Positions 50,236-62,187 of a stretch of 62,192 nucleotides of DNA are shown here, in pieces; the stretch's first letter is position 1, and each line of letters begins with the position of its first letter. The notes under the pieces were generated by a model. The model saw nothing but the letters and a program-made list of their open reading frames with translations, was not told where the DNA came from and ran no database searches. Source of the stretch: Verrucomicrobiota bacterium (GTDB taxonomy: Bacteria; Verrucomicrobiota; Verrucomicrobiia; Chthoniobacterales; JACTMZ01); contig JAQBWH010000007.1 in assembly GCA_027624625.1 (NCBI GenBank), positions 1 through 62,192 on the forward strand, written 5' to 3'. The translations under genes and the position numbers were made by a program.

Positions 50236-51600
50236 TTAAGGAACGGAGTCGGTCGCCGCGGGACGCTCCGCGATTTGCTGGATTGCCCGGGCCAAGTCCG
50301 GTGGCACCATAAGAATCTCTTCCCTCCCGGTGACTCGGGCAGGACGGTTTTCCGCGCCCACCACCCCAAGTTCGACCCCGGCAATGGGGTGGCGTCCGGC
50401 CGCCTCCTCCGCAGAATTTTCCGAAAGCCAGGCCGAAAAAAGCAGGCGCTGGGCGGGTGGTTCGAGGCCGGCATCTTGGGCCGTCAGTCCCGGCTGAAAT
50501 GAGAGGGCGCGTGTGTTGTTGAAAAGTTCGATCAAGCCGACGATTTCCTCGTTGGTCACCGCCGTGCCGCGTTCGGGATCGATCCAAACCTCACCTTGGC
50601 GCCGGAGTTCGAGCCCATGGCCGCCACTTTCCAGCGCAATCCGGTCGACCGCGTCGGGCTCGACGTATCCCAGCGACCGGTCGCGCAGCGCTTCGGGCGA
50701 AACCTCGAAAAGCAGGTCCGCCCCCCGGCCGACCTCAAGCAGTCCCCCGCGCGGGGCAAATCGTGCTGTCAGGGTTTCCGCCGCCGGGTCAGCCCCGCGG
50801 ATTACCTCCAAATTGAGCGATTCACCGCCGCCCATGGGGGTCAGACTGATGGATGCGGTCTGCCCGGGGAGCTGGGCAGCCTCGGGTGCCGGTGCTTCGA
50901 ATCTCACCACGGGCAAACCGAGCAACGCGTCCAAAAAAGAGCGCACGGCTTGCGGATCGGCTGGAGCGTTGACCGGCTTCTCGATGAACCAGAGTCCCCG
51001 ATCGCGCCGCACCGTCATTTCTCCGTCGGCCCGGCGCACCGTGAATTTCTCGATATCGTCCGGCGTGGAGTGGGTGAGGCGCGGATCGCGGAATTTCGCA
51101 ACGGGGAGGGTGGCCAGCCCCACAACCGTATCGGGCACCCGCAGGATCTCGGATTTTCCGCCGACCCGGGCGAATATTTCGTCCGGCAGGGACGTGTTCG
51201 CGCCGAACTCGATGCGGAGCGGTTGCGCGCCCCGCAGGTCGAGGCGCAAGCGGGGCGCGGCCAGCCCTGCCTCGGCCACAGCCGTCGGCTCGGGCCAAGC
51301 CCGGCGGTCGCGCACGGTGAGGAAACGAAGCGCGGTGAGCAGGCGATCGACCTCTTCGGGCGCGGCGCGGTCTTCCACCGGGGCCACGATCAACCAAGCG
51401 GTGTCGGTGCGCCGGAAGCTGACCGTCTCCGTGCCGCGAACAATATCGATTTCGGTGATTTCGTCCGGTTCGAAAACTGTTGCGTAGCGCCGCCGTTCGT
51501 CAGCCTCGCGCGTGGCTGGTGCCGTTTGGCGGAGGTAATAAAGGCCGCCGACCGCAAGCAAGGTGGCGAGGAGCAGGGCAATGGTCGCGCGGGGGTTCAT
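50236..51600 (-). CDS. DUF4340 domain protein
   Basis: A 454-residue protein with an N-terminal TM helix (IALLLATLLAVGGLYYL) and a long exported part of repeated alpha/beta units, as in DUF4340 (EITEIDIVRGTETVSFRRTDTAWLIVAPVEDRA; then FTVRRADGEMTVRRDRGLWFIEKPVNAPAD; then ALESGGHGLELRRQGEVWIDPERG). Proteins of this kind regularly follow GldG-like genes in ABC operons. It starts 3 bases after the GldG-like stop. It may be a periplasmic adaptor of the ABC complex, but its role is not known. Confidence 0.88.
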   Translation of the reverse strand: MNPRATIALLLATLLAVGGLYYLRQTAPATREADERRRYATVFEPDEITEIDIVRGTETVSFRRTDTAWLIVAPVEDRAAPEEVDRLLTALRFLTVRDRRAWPEPTAVAEAGLAAPRLRLDLRGAQPLRIEFGANTSLPDEIFARVGGKSEILRVPDTVVGLATLPVAKFRDPRLTHSTPDDIEKFTVRRADGEMTVRRDRGLWFIEKPVNAPADPQAVRSFLDALLGLPVVRFEAPAPEAAQLPGQTASISLTPMGGGESLNLEVIRGADPAAETLTARFAPRGGLLEVGRGADLLFEVSPEALRDRSLGYVEPDAVDRIALESGGHGLELRRQGEVWIDPERGTAVTNEEIVGLIELFNNTRALSFQPGLTAQDAGLEPPAQRLLFSAWLSENSAEEAAGRHPIAGVELGVVGAENRPARVTGREEILMVPPDLARAIQQIAERPAATDSVP

Positions 51601-51603
51601 CGT

Positions 51604-53082
51604 TCAGTGCCTTCGACGCCACCACACGATAATTCCAGCCAAGGCGGCCGCTGCCGGAATCAAGACCAGCGTGTAGAGCGCGATGCGTCCGGTCTCCAAA
51701 TCGGTGAGGTTCAAACTGAAGGCGCGCACCGTTTTCGGCGCGATGCCCGTGAGGTGCCCGCGGTCGAGCATCCAGTTGAGCGCGTTGAGGCCAAAATCGA
51801 GGTTTGGTTCGGTTACGACGCCGTCGGAGACAAATTCGCTGTTGCCCACCACGACAAGCCGCGCGGAGCCCACATCGACTTTTTCGTCGGCCACGCCGCC
51901 GCGTTCGGCCATCGCCGCGACAATCAGCGGGGCGGCCGTGTCGGCTCCCGCGTCGAAGGCCACGCCTTTGCTTTCGTCGGTCACATGGTCCTTCTCCCCC
52001 CAGAACGGCTCTCCCGCCGTGATGAGCGGTTCGACCAGCGTTCCCTCTGTCTTCGCGTTCAATTCGAGCGAACAAGTTGCGCCCGGCAGCATGGCTTCGG
52101 CGCCATAAAGGCGGCGGGTCACGCGGCTCACCGCCGAGAACGTCCCGACCACGTCACGGACGATGGCGGTGACGAAGCCGAGTTCCACGGTGCGGAGCAC
52201 GCGGTCGTCGAGCGGGGTGATTCCGGCCGACGCGAGGAACTCCCGGAGCAAAGGAGTTTCCGCCGCGGGGTCGAGCAGCACCATGATGCGTCCGTCCCTT
52301 GTCCAGTAGTCGCCCAACAACTGAGCGCTGGCCGGCGGTAAATCGTAGCGCGGGCCGACGATGAGAATCCCCGCTGCGTCTTCCGGCACCCCGCCCGTCA
52401 CCCCGAGGTTGAGCGGGGCGACGCGCACGCCTTGCCGTGCGATGTATTCCTGCAGGAGTGAGAGCGTGGAACCTCCACCGACGCGCGGTTCACCCTGGCC
52501 TTGCAGGAAGTAAACGGTGCGCTGGGTTTCCTCGCCCAACTCGATCAATGCGCTGGTCAAAGCCTGCTCTCCTTTGAAAGCGACCACGCGCGGCGGGTCC
52601 CCACTCAGCTGCGGGATAAAATCATACTCCGCCATGTCGACCGCGCTGATTTGCTTGGTCTTGCCTCCGCTTTCCACCACGACAAGATTTTCTTCCGGTC
52701 CGAATTCGAAACGCGCCTGCAGTTCCCTCGCCCGCCCCAGATTGCGCATTGGATCGATGTATTCCACGGTCAATTTGTCGCCTGCCGTGAACTGGTATTC
52801 CTTGAGCAGATTCATCACGTCGCCGTAGATCTCGAAACCGGGTGCCGCCGTGGTCGGGGAAAAAAATACGTACACCGTGACCGGGGCCGGCAGTTGCCCG
52901 AGCAGGCCGATCGTCTGCTCGCCGAGACGGTATTTTTGGGCCGGCGACCAGTCGCTGCGCAGGTAATAGTGGAAACCCGCGTAATTCACCGCGCCAAGCA
53001 GCACGCAAGCCAGCACGATCTGGAAGGCGACTCCGAAACGGATGCCGGCCCGCCGGCGGGACGATTCTTGCGGAGCGGCCAT
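51604..53082 (-). CDS. GldG-like ABC system auxiliary protein
   Basis: A 492-residue membrane protein of the GldG/ABC-2 auxiliary family. One TM helix at about 17-38 leads to a large periplasmic part with a thioredoxin-like first domain (LPAPVTVYVFFSPTTAAPGFEIYGDVMNLLKEY) and a GATase-like region (TVYFLQGQGEPRVGGGSTLSLLQEYI; GILIVGPRYDLPPASAQLLGDY). A last TM helix ends the protein (LYTLVLIPAAAALAGIIVWW). GldG with GldF and GldA is needed for gliding in Bacteroidetes, but the family also occurs in non-gliding bacteria. It is one base from the permease gene. Confidence 0.88.
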   Translation of the reverse strand: MAAPQESSRRRAGIRFGVAFQIVLACVLLGAVNYAGFHYYLRSDWSPAQKYRLGEQTIGLLGQLPAPVTVYVFFSPTTAAPGFEIYGDVMNLLKEYQFTAGDKLTVEYIDPMRNLGRARELQARFEFGPEENLVVVESGGKTKQISAVDMAEYDFIPQLSGDPPRVVAFKGEQALTSALIELGEETQRTVYFLQGQGEPRVGGGSTLSLLQEYIARQGVRVAPLNLGVTGGVPEDAAGILIVGPRYDLPPASAQLLGDYWTRDGRIMVLLDPAAETPLLREFLASAGITPLDDRVLRTVELGFVTAIVRDVVGTFSAVSRVTRRLYGAEAMLPGATCSLELNAKTEGTLVEPLITAGEPFWGEKDHVTDESKGVAFDAGADTAAPLIVAAMAERGGVADEKVDVGSARLVVVGNSEFVSDGVVTEPNLDFGLNALNWMLDRGHLTGIAPKTVRAFSLNLTDLETGRIALYTLVLIPAAAALAGIIVWWRRRH

Positions 53083-53083
53083 C

Positions 53084-53836
53084 TCAGTTGCGCCAGCGGC
53101 GGGATTGGAAAACGTGGAAGGTGAGGAAGAGAACGAAGACGGTCAGCGACAGGTAGAAAACGACCGGCCGCGAATCGAAAAACCCGCGCGAAGCCTCGCT
53201 CATATGCTCGAGGGCGGAAAAATAAGCGGTTAATTCCCGCAAGGCCGGCGTCACATTGAGCAGGAAAAAATTCAACAGCCCGGTGAAGAAAAACAAGGTG
53301 ATCACCGTGAATGACATGATGGCCGCCACGATCTGGTTGCGCGTCAGGGCGGAAGCGAGGCAACCGACCGCCAGATAAAACATTCCGATGAGCAACAACA
53401 TGACGTAGGCACCGAGAAACGGTCCGGCCGCACCCGCCGCTTCGAGGCGCGTCACCCGGGTGAAGACGGCGAAATAAAGCAGGCTCGGCAGCCACAGCAC
53501 GATGTAAAAGAAGAGCGCCCCGCCATACTTAGCCAGCACCACTTGGCTGTCCCGCACCGGGGCGGTCATCAGCGGCTCGATAGTGCCCATTTTGTATTCC
53601 TCGGAAAACAAACGCATGGTGATCAGTGGGAAAATCAGCACGAATCCGAACCAGAAGAATACTGTGTTGAAAAATGCCTCGACCACGGTCACCTCGCTCG
53701 GCCCGCGATTCAGCGCCGCGACCCCGGCATAAAAATTAAACCCGGTGAGCAGGAGGAAAAAGAACATGACGACCCATGCCACCGGAGAGAGGAAATAAGC
53801 GCGTATTTCGCGGTTAAGCAGGGTGAAAAAGTTCAT
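53084..53836 (-). CDS. ABC-2 type transporter permease (GldF-like)
   Basis: A 250-residue permease with six TM helices. Its start MNFFTLLNREIRAYFLSPVAWVVMFFFLLL is typical of GldF-like and NosY-like permeases. The coupling region LFSEEYKMGTIEPLMTAPVRDSQVVLAKYGGAL (about 70-102) is conserved. ATG 53836 overlaps the ATPase stop by four bases. It forms with 53833-54774 and the two following genes a four-gene system. The substrate is unknown. Confidence 0.92.
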   Translation of the reverse strand: MNFFTLLNREIRAYFLSPVAWVVMFFFLLLTGFNFYAGVAALNRGPSEVTVVEAFFNTVFFWFGFVLIFPLITMRLFSEEYKMGTIEPLMTAPVRDSQVVLAKYGGALFFYIVLWLPSLLYFAVFTRVTRLEAAGAAGPFLGAYVMLLLIGMFYLAVGCLASALTRNQIVAAIMSFTVITLFFFTGLLNFFLLNVTPALRELTAYFSALEHMSEASRGFFDSRPVVFYLSLTVFVLFLTFHVFQSRRWRN

Positions 53837-54774
53837 CGCAGTTCCTCCGATTGGGTGATTTCGGCGAAGACCCGCTCGAGATTCACTTGTTCGCGTCCGA
53901 GTTCGCGCAAGGCCCAACCGCGGGTTGCGGCCAACCGCGCCACAGATTCGCGCGGGTCGTGCTCCGCATCGGTCCGCAGCACGCAGCCCTGCCAACCATC
54001 CGGCATTGCCTCGACCTCCGCTTTGCGCACGCCAGGCAGCGCGGCAAGGGCTTTCTCCAGATCACCAGCCTCCGCGTGGATTTCGGCGCGGATGCCCCCC
54101 GCCGTGCGGACCCGACCCGCCAACGCCTCGGGGGTATCGGAGGCCGCGATGCGTCCGCGGTCGATGATCAGCACGCGACTACAGGTCATTTCCACTTCCG
54201 AGAGGATGTGCGTGGAGAGCAGAATGGTGTGCCGTTTGCCCAAGTCTTTGATCAGCTGGCGAACCTGCCGGATCTGGTTCGGGTCCAGACCGATGGTCGG
54301 CTCGTCGAGGATGAGAAGATCGGGATCATGGAGCAGCGCGTCGGCCAGGCCCACCCTCTGGCGGTAGCCCTTCGACAGCGCCCCGATCAGTTTTTGCTCC
54401 ACATCCCGCAGGTTGCAGAGTTCTTTTACCGCATTGACCCGCTGGCGGTTGCGCCGCCCGCGCACGCCCTTGAGGGCCGCCCGGTATTCGAGGTATTCCT
54501 GCACCCGCATTTCGGGGTAAAGAGCCACATTTTCCGGCATGTAGCCGACCCGAGAGCGCACCTCGCGCGATTGGCTGGCCACGTCGAACCCGGCCACGCT
54601 TGCTCTCCCGCTCGTGGCGGACAGATAGCACGACAGGATCCGCATCGTCGTGCTCTTCCCTGCCCCGTTGGGACCGAGAAAGCCGACGATTTCACCCTTT
54701 TCGACCGTGAAATTCAGGTCATTCACTGCCGTGATACCGGCATATTTCTTGGTCAGTCCTTCAACCTTGATCAT
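53833..54774 (-). CDS. ABC transporter ATP-binding protein (GldA-like)
   Basis: A 313-residue ATPase that drives the adjacent permease. Visible motifs are Walker A GPNGAGKST at about 38-46, the signature LSKGYRQRVGLADALL at about 135-150, Walker B DLLILDEPTIGLDP, and the switch His in LLSTHILSEVE. A C-terminal 90-residue extension holds a DUF4162-like domain (IRAEIHAEAGDLEKALAALPG). I chose ATG 54774. The first gene of the operon, divergent from sucA across 179 bases. Confidence 0.94.
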   Translation of the reverse strand: MIKVEGLTKKYAGITAVNDLNFTVEKGEIVGFLGPNGAGKSTTMRILSCYLSATSGRASVAGFDVASQSREVRSRVGYMPENVALYPEMRVQEYLEYRAALKGVRGRRNRQRVNAVKELCNLRDVEQKLIGALSKGYRQRVGLADALLHDPDLLILDEPTIGLDPNQIRQVRQLIKDLGKRHTILLSTHILSEVEMTCSRVLIIDRGRIAASDTPEALAGRVRTAGGIRAEIHAEAGDLEKALAALPGVRKAEVEAMPDGWQGCVLRTDAEHDPRESVARLAATRGWALRELGREQVNLERVFAEITQSEELR

Positions 54775-54953
54775 GACGCTCGGGCCTGTTCCCGACTGCG
54801 GGGTCAGGACCGAACGATCATATATGGCGCGGTTCGGAGGCGGTGGCAAGCTGGCGTGCCGCCTGCCGGCCAACATTAAAAATTATGTGCAGACCATCGT
54901 CTCTGTGTTGCAAGCAGGGCCGGTTCGGGTGATTCTCCCCGCTCGACGCATCC

Positions 54954-57695
<2,742 letters not shown>

Positions 57696-57707
57696 GCTCA
57701 CCACTTC

Positions 57708-58769
57708 ATGAGCGCCGAAATCAAAGTTCCTGCTGTCGGGGAATCGATCTCTTCCGGGATCATCTCCCTTTGGCACCGCCAAGACGGCGATTATGTGCGC
57801 GCCGGGGACGCCCTCTTCACCCTGGATACGGACAAAGTTTCGACCGAAGTTGCCGCCCAGGCTGCCGGTCTTGTCCGGATCAAAGTTTCCGCCGACCAAG
57901 AAGTGAAAATCGGTGAAGTGGTCGGCCTGCTCGAAGACGCTCCCGAGCCCGCCGCCGCCCCGACGGCTTCCACCCCGGTCACGGCCCGGGCCGTTTCCGT
58001 TGCCACACCTGTTGCCCCGGCGGCTCCGGCGCCCGTCACACCCGTCGCACTTGAACCTCAGGAACGCGGCGTCACACGGAAAAAACTTTCCCCGCTCCGC
58101 AAAAAAATCTCTACCCAACTGGTCGCCGCCCAGCGCAATGCCGCCATCCTCACCACTTTCAATGAGTGCGACATGGCCGCGGTGATGAAGCTGCGGGCCG
58201 ATCTCCAGGAAAGTTTCCAGGCCAAATACGGCATCAAACTCGGCTTCATGTCCTTCTTCATCAAAGCGGTGGTCGAAGCGCTCAAGTCCGAGCCGCAGCT
58301 CAACTCACGCCTCGACGGCGACGAGCTGGTGCGGAACCACTTTTATGACATCGGGGTGGCTGTCGGTACCGAACGCGGGCTTATTGTCCCGGTCATCCGC
58401 GATGCCGACCGCAAAACTTTTCCCGAACTGGAAAACGACCTCGCTTACTACGCCAAAAAAGCTCGTGAGGGCGCCATCACGATCGAAGACCTGCAGGGCG
58501 GTGTTTTCACCATCTCGAACGGTGGTGTCTACGGGTCCCTCCTCAGCACTCCCATCCTCAATCCCCCGCAAAGCGGTATCCTTGGCATGCACAAGATCCA
58601 GGAACGCCCCGTGGCGATCAATGGCCAGGTCGTCATCCGGCCCATGATGTACCTCGCGCTGAGCTACGACCACCGCGTGGTCGACGGCCGCGAAGCGGTG
58701 ACTTTTCTCCTCCGGGTCAAAGAAGCGATGGAAAACCCGGTTCGGCTCTTTCTCGGAGACGCCAAATGA
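57708..58769 (+). CDS. sucB: 2-oxoglutarate dehydrogenase E2 component lacking a subunit-binding domain
   Basis: Dihydrolipoyl succinyltransferase, core of the complex. It has 353 residues, about 50 fewer than E. coli SucB. The lipoyl domain covers 1-77 with the lipoyl Lys in DTDKVSTEV (about 43). An Ala/Pro/Val-rich linker runs to about 118. It leads straight into the catalytic domain ([19 protein letters not shown]). The peripheral subunit-binding domain of about 40 residues that normally lies between is not visible. The catalytic end is normal: [14 protein letters not shown] with His and Asp. It lies 12 bases after sucA and overlaps the next TPR gene. Confidence 0.93.
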   Translation: MSAEIKVPAVGESISSGIISLWHRQDGDYVRAGDALFTLDTDKVSTEVAAQAAGLVRIKVSADQEVKIGEVVGLLEDAPEPAAAPTASTPVTARAVSVATPVAPAAPAPVTPVALEPQERGVTRKKLSPLRKKISTQLVAAQRNAAILTTFNECDMAAVMKLRADLQESFQAKYGIKLGFMSFFIKAVVEALKSEPQLNSRLDGDELVRNHFYDIGVAVGTERGLIVPVIRDADRKTFPELENDLAYYAKKAREGAITIEDLQGGVFTISNGGVYGSLLSTPILNPPQSGILGMHKIQERPVAINGQVVIRPMMYLALSYDHRVVDGREAVTFLLRVKEAMENPVRLFLGDAK

Positions 58770-59428
58770 ACCGCCCGGCCGCCGGCCTGCTCTGCATTAT
58801 TTTTGCGACCGCACCGGTCGCGGGGCAGCAGGACACGACCCCTCCGGCCAATGACCCGCTGCTTCTGCAACGCCGCGTGGCCACGGTGCTGCGCCAGTCG
58901 ACCAAATACTACGAGGCGGGCGATTACCAGGCGGCGCTTGATCGCCTCGCCACTTTACAAGGCGCCTCCGGGCAAGACCTCAGCGTTTTAAACCTCCGCG
59001 GTGCCATTCTGACTAAGCTTGAACGTTACGACGAGGCCCGCGATCTCTTCACGGCGATCCTGACCACGGATCCGAATTACTCTCCCGCCGCTTTCAACCT
59101 CGGTCATGTCAAGTTTGTTGCCGGCGACTATGAAGGAGCCCTGCAGATTTTCCAGAAGATCCCCCGCCAATACCCCAGCAATGCTCTGGCCAATTTTCGG
59201 GTCCTTCTTTGTCTCCAAGCGCTAGGACGCGATAATGAAGCCGAAAAAATCGCCAATGGTCTGATCCCTGCCGGCAGTACCCCTGCGTGGTACTACGCCC
59301 AGGCCATGATCGCCCGCAAAGCCGGCGACGAAGCCACCGCGCGAAAACACCTCGGGGTGGCCAGGGCGATTTACCAGGAAGACGGCTGCAAGTTTTTCGA
59401 CGAGACTATCGAGACGGTCAAATTCTGA
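58766..59428 (+). CDS. Exported TPR protein
   Basis: A 220-residue protein with a signal peptide to about residue 20 (APVAG). Three or four tetratricopeptide repeats fill residues 40-200 ([85 protein letters not shown]). The start overlaps the sucB stop (ATGA at 58766), so its translation depends on sucB. A role in the complex is unlikely because it is exported; it is more likely an envelope scaffold. Confidence 0.85.
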   Translation: MNRPAAGLLCIIFATAPVAGQQDTTPPANDPLLLQRRVATVLRQSTKYYEAGDYQAALDRLATLQGASGQDLSVLNLRGAILTKLERYDEARDLFTAILTTDPNYSPAAFNLGHVKFVAGDYEGALQIFQKIPRQYPSNALANFRVLLCLQALGRDNEAEKIANGLIPAGSTPAWYYAQAMIARKAGDEATARKHLGVARAIYQEDGCKFFDETIETVKF

Positions 59429-59598
59429 CCCGTGGGCGGCCGGCCATTTGCCGTAAGGCAGAGGCGGAAATTTTATCGCCGGACCGGTGGGTGAGTGCCC
59501 CCCCAAGCCCATCTTCCCACTGACCGAGGTCGAAATTCCTATAAATCCTTCATTTGTTATTGAAAGATTCGAAGGACTTGCTTAAGCATCCTCTCGTC

Positions 59599-60108
59599 AT
59601 GCCCGTCCTCGCTGAAGCCTCGCGGCCCAAGCCATCCAGTCTCTCGGATCTCGAAGTCGAGTCGATCGAGATGTTTATTAATTTCCTTCGCCTGCTCGGC
59701 TGGCCCAAGTCCGTCGGTGAAATCTACGGTCTTCTTTTTGTTTCCGCCGGGCCGCTGGCCATGGGCGAGATCATGGCCCGCACCGGCATGAGCTTGGGCG
59801 CGGCGAGCCAGGGACTGAAGCTCCTCCGCGAATTCGGTGCGGTCCGCACGGTTTATCTGCCCGGCGCGCGCAAGGACCACTATGTGGCCAGCGGCGAATT
59901 GAGCCGCTTCGCCACGTCCTACATTGAAGAGGAACTTCTCCCCCGCATGCGCACCGCGCAAGAGCGCATCAAACGCATGGAGAAAATGATGCAATCCCTA
60001 CCCGAATCCGGCGGCCAACTCCCCGCCGAACGCATCGACCGCCTCAAATACTGGTTGGACAAAGGCCAGAAAGTCGTGCCTTGGCTGGTGAAATTTCTGA
60101 AACTTTAA
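59599..60108 (+). CDS. GbsR/MarR-type transcriptional regulator
   Basis: A cytosolic winged-helix regulator of about 169 residues from ATG 59599. TTG codons upstream at 59554 and 59560 would add up to 15 residues. The winged helix is seen at about 36-100: WPKSVGEIYGLLFVSAGPL, then MGEIMARTGMSLGAASQGLKLLREFGAVRTV and the wing LPGARKDHYVA. A C-terminal helix (PRMRTAQERIKRMEKMMQSL) probably mediates dimers. GbsR members repress osmoprotectant or surface genes. It lies before the polysaccharide genes at 60266-62109, which might be its targets. Confidence 0.85.
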   Translation: MPVLAEASRPKPSSLSDLEVESIEMFINFLRLLGWPKSVGEIYGLLFVSAGPLAMGEIMARTGMSLGAASQGLKLLREFGAVRTVYLPGARKDHYVASGELSRFATSYIEEELLPRMRTAQERIKRMEKMMQSLPESGGQLPAERIDRLKYWLDKGQKVVPWLVKFLKL

Positions 60109-60265
60109 CCCCAAGTCGCTTTGCCGCCCGACTCGGCGAAATGCGAAACCGAATGTCGGAACCCCACATCTTGAAACCCGCCCGGTCCGAAGCCGAAAGC
60201 TTCCCGACCAAGGGCGGCAGCTTGTTGGCAAAAAACAGCACGCTGGCCACAATATCCGTCGAGCG

Positions 60266-61258
60266 ATGGTAATTGGCATTACAGGAAGCACAGGTTTCAT
60301 CGGGCAGGCCGTTTTGCGCGCAGTGCCTTGGCCGGATTCGGCACGCCTGCGTTGTCTGGTTCGAGATAGATCACCGCGCAGCGGGCTACCGCCCGCGGAG
60401 TGGATGCAAGGTGATTTGATGAACGAGGCGGATTGTGAGGAGTTCGTCGATGGTTTGGATGTTGTCTTGCATCTGGCACAATCGAACTCTCCGGCCACAT
60501 CCGATCGGCATTGGCCGAGTGATTTTACCGCAAATATAGCTCCCAGCCTGAATCTGCTCGAAGCTCTTCGCCGCCGCCAAGGGCGCGTCCAGTGCCATCT
60601 GATTTTTGCCAGCAGTGGAGGAGCGGTCTACGGCCGGCTCGGTGCCGGGCGTGGAGCTTTCTGCGAGGAAGACCAATGCAACCCGCTCAGTCCGTACGGT
60701 ATTCAAAAACTTATGATCGAGCATTATTTGCAAACCGCATGCGACCAAGGTTGGCTGCGGGCGACTGTGCTGCGCATCGGCAATGCATACGGTTCGCTTC
60801 TCGCCATGGAGCGCCGGCAGGGCTTTATCGGTGTGGCCATGGCGCGGTTGATCTCCGGCAAGCCCGTGCGTATTTTCGGCCCGGTCGGGACGGTAAGGGA
60901 TTATGTGCACGTCGATGACGTGGCTCGAGCTTTCGCAGCAGTTTTGGCGGCGGATGATCGGTGGGGCAAGGAAGCCAACTGGAGGATCTTCAACATCGGC
61001 TCGGGAGTTGGCCACTCCGTGTCGGATATTATTGACCTCATGGGCCAAGTCATGGATTGCAAAGTGGCAACCGAATCCTGTGACTTTGGCGCAGCGCCCA
61101 TTTCTTCCGTTCCCGCCGTGATCCTCGACAGCAGCAAAGCGGCTGGAGAAATCGGATGGGAACCGCGGGTGAAATTGCGCGAGGGGATTGCCGAGATGTA
61201 TAACGCCGGCAAGATCGAGTCCTTAACAGAAGCGCCAACCAAGGCCCCCCTTCGATGA
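60266..61258 (+). CDS. NAD-dependent sugar-nucleotide epimerase/dehydratase
   Basis: An extended short-chain dehydrogenase of 330 residues that acts on nucleotide sugars. The NAD-binding motif GSTGFIG lies at about 7-13. The catalytic Ser/Thr region is LIFASSGGAVYG, and the Y-x3-K pair is in SPYGIQKLMIEHYL at about 152-165. The RDYVHVDDVARAF segment fits GalE-like enzymes. The product sugar cannot be told. It overlaps the ABC permease gene by four bases (61255), so it is likely part of a polysaccharide or O-antigen operon. Confidence 0.9.
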   Translation: MVIGITGSTGFIGQAVLRAVPWPDSARLRCLVRDRSPRSGLPPAEWMQGDLMNEADCEEFVDGLDVVLHLAQSNSPATSDRHWPSDFTANIAPSLNLLEALRRRQGRVQCHLIFASSGGAVYGRLGAGRGAFCEEDQCNPLSPYGIQKLMIEHYLQTACDQGWLRATVLRIGNAYGSLLAMERRQGFIGVAMARLISGKPVRIFGPVGTVRDYVHVDDVARAFAAVLAADDRWGKEANWRIFNIGSGVGHSVSDIIDLMGQVMDCKVATESCDFGAAPISSVPAVILDSSKAAGEIGWEPRVKLREGIAEMYNAGKIESLTEAPTKAPLR

Positions 61259-62109
61259 ACCGGCAAGAAATGCGGCGCATTTACACGCCCGAGCCCCTGC
61301 TGCGACATCCTGTCGCTATGATGCGGGAGATCGCCGATGATATGTGGGCCGGGCGCGAGTTGGCTTGGCGCTTGTTTCTGCGCGATCTGCGCGCCGGATA
61401 TCGCCAAACGTTGTTGGGCTATGTGTGGGCCTTTCTTCCGCCGTTGGTCTCCGCGGCCACGTTTATTTTTCTCCAATCTCAGGGCATCACGCGCATTGAG
61501 GTGGTTGGTATCTCCTACGCGGCCTTTGCACTCATGGGCACGTTGCTATGGCAGATTTTTGTCGATGCGTTGACCAGCCCGTCTGCTTCGTTTGGAGCCG
61601 CTAAGGCCATGCTGGTGAAGATCAACTTTCCCCGGGAAGCGGTGCTCGTGGGCGGTCTCTACATGGTGATTTTCAATGCATTGATCCGGATGGTTCTCAT
61701 CGCTGCCGTGATGATCCTATGGAATATTCCCGTTGGTCCCACGTTGGCGTTTTTGCCCGTGGCCTTGTTTGGATTGTTAGCCGCCGGTTTCGCTCTCGGC
61801 CTTTTCATCACACCGATTTCAGCGCTTTACGGCGACGCTGCTCGAGCGATTCCGATTGTCGCGGGTTTCTGGATGCTGCTCACGCCCGTGGTATATCCAC
61901 CGCAAATGGGCGGTATTGCTGGTTGGTTGGCCACGTGGAATCCGGTCTCGCCGCTTATCGTTACCGCAAGGGAGTGTCTCACCGGCCAGACGCTGACCAT
62001 GCTGGGACCGTTTTTCGTCGTCACTGCTGCTTCATTGTTGCTGATCCTAGTCGGTCTCATCGGGTTTCGCATTGCCATGCCGCATTTGATTGAGCGGATG
62101 GGCGGCTGA
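61255..62109 (+). CDS. ABC-2 permease for polysaccharide export (Wzm/TagG-like)
   Basis: A 284-residue inner-membrane permease, six TM helices. The N-terminal amphipathic segment with LAWRLFLRDLRAGYRQTLLGYVWAFLPPL (about 36-64) is typical for O-antigen and teichoic acid exporters. The end MLLTPVVYPPQMGGIAGWLATWNPVSPLIVTARECL is a family signature. It needs an ATPase of the Wzt/TagH type; that gene probably begins at the right edge. Together with the epimerase it marks a surface-polysaccharide gene cluster. Confidence 0.93.
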   Translation: MNRQEMRRIYTPEPLLRHPVAMMREIADDMWAGRELAWRLFLRDLRAGYRQTLLGYVWAFLPPLVSAATFIFLQSQGITRIEVVGISYAAFALMGTLLWQIFVDALTSPSASFGAAKAMLVKINFPREAVLVGGLYMVIFNALIRMVLIAAVMILWNIPVGPTLAFLPVALFGLLAAGFALGLFITPISALYGDAARAIPIVAGFWMLLTPVVYPPQMGGIAGWLATWNPVSPLIVTARECLTGQTLTMLGPFFVVTAASLLLILVGLIGFRIAMPHLIERMGG

Positions 62110-62187
62110 GCAAAGCTCAGCGGTGGCAGTTAGAAGTAAAAAAGCCGCGCGCAAGCAAGACGGCTCTGAAGCAAAAAAGGAAACTTC

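Noticed and set aside
60044..60250. Minus-strand open frame (MASVLFFANKLPPLVG) between the regulator and epimerase genes
   Set aside because: It overlaps the regulator's 3' end, has no known domain, and the real genes on the plus strand explain the region.
62138..62165. Minus-strand terminator-like AGCCG/CGGCT stem with a run of six A on the plus strand
   Set aside because: Five-base stem with a 13-base loop, and no minus-strand gene is seen that would use it.
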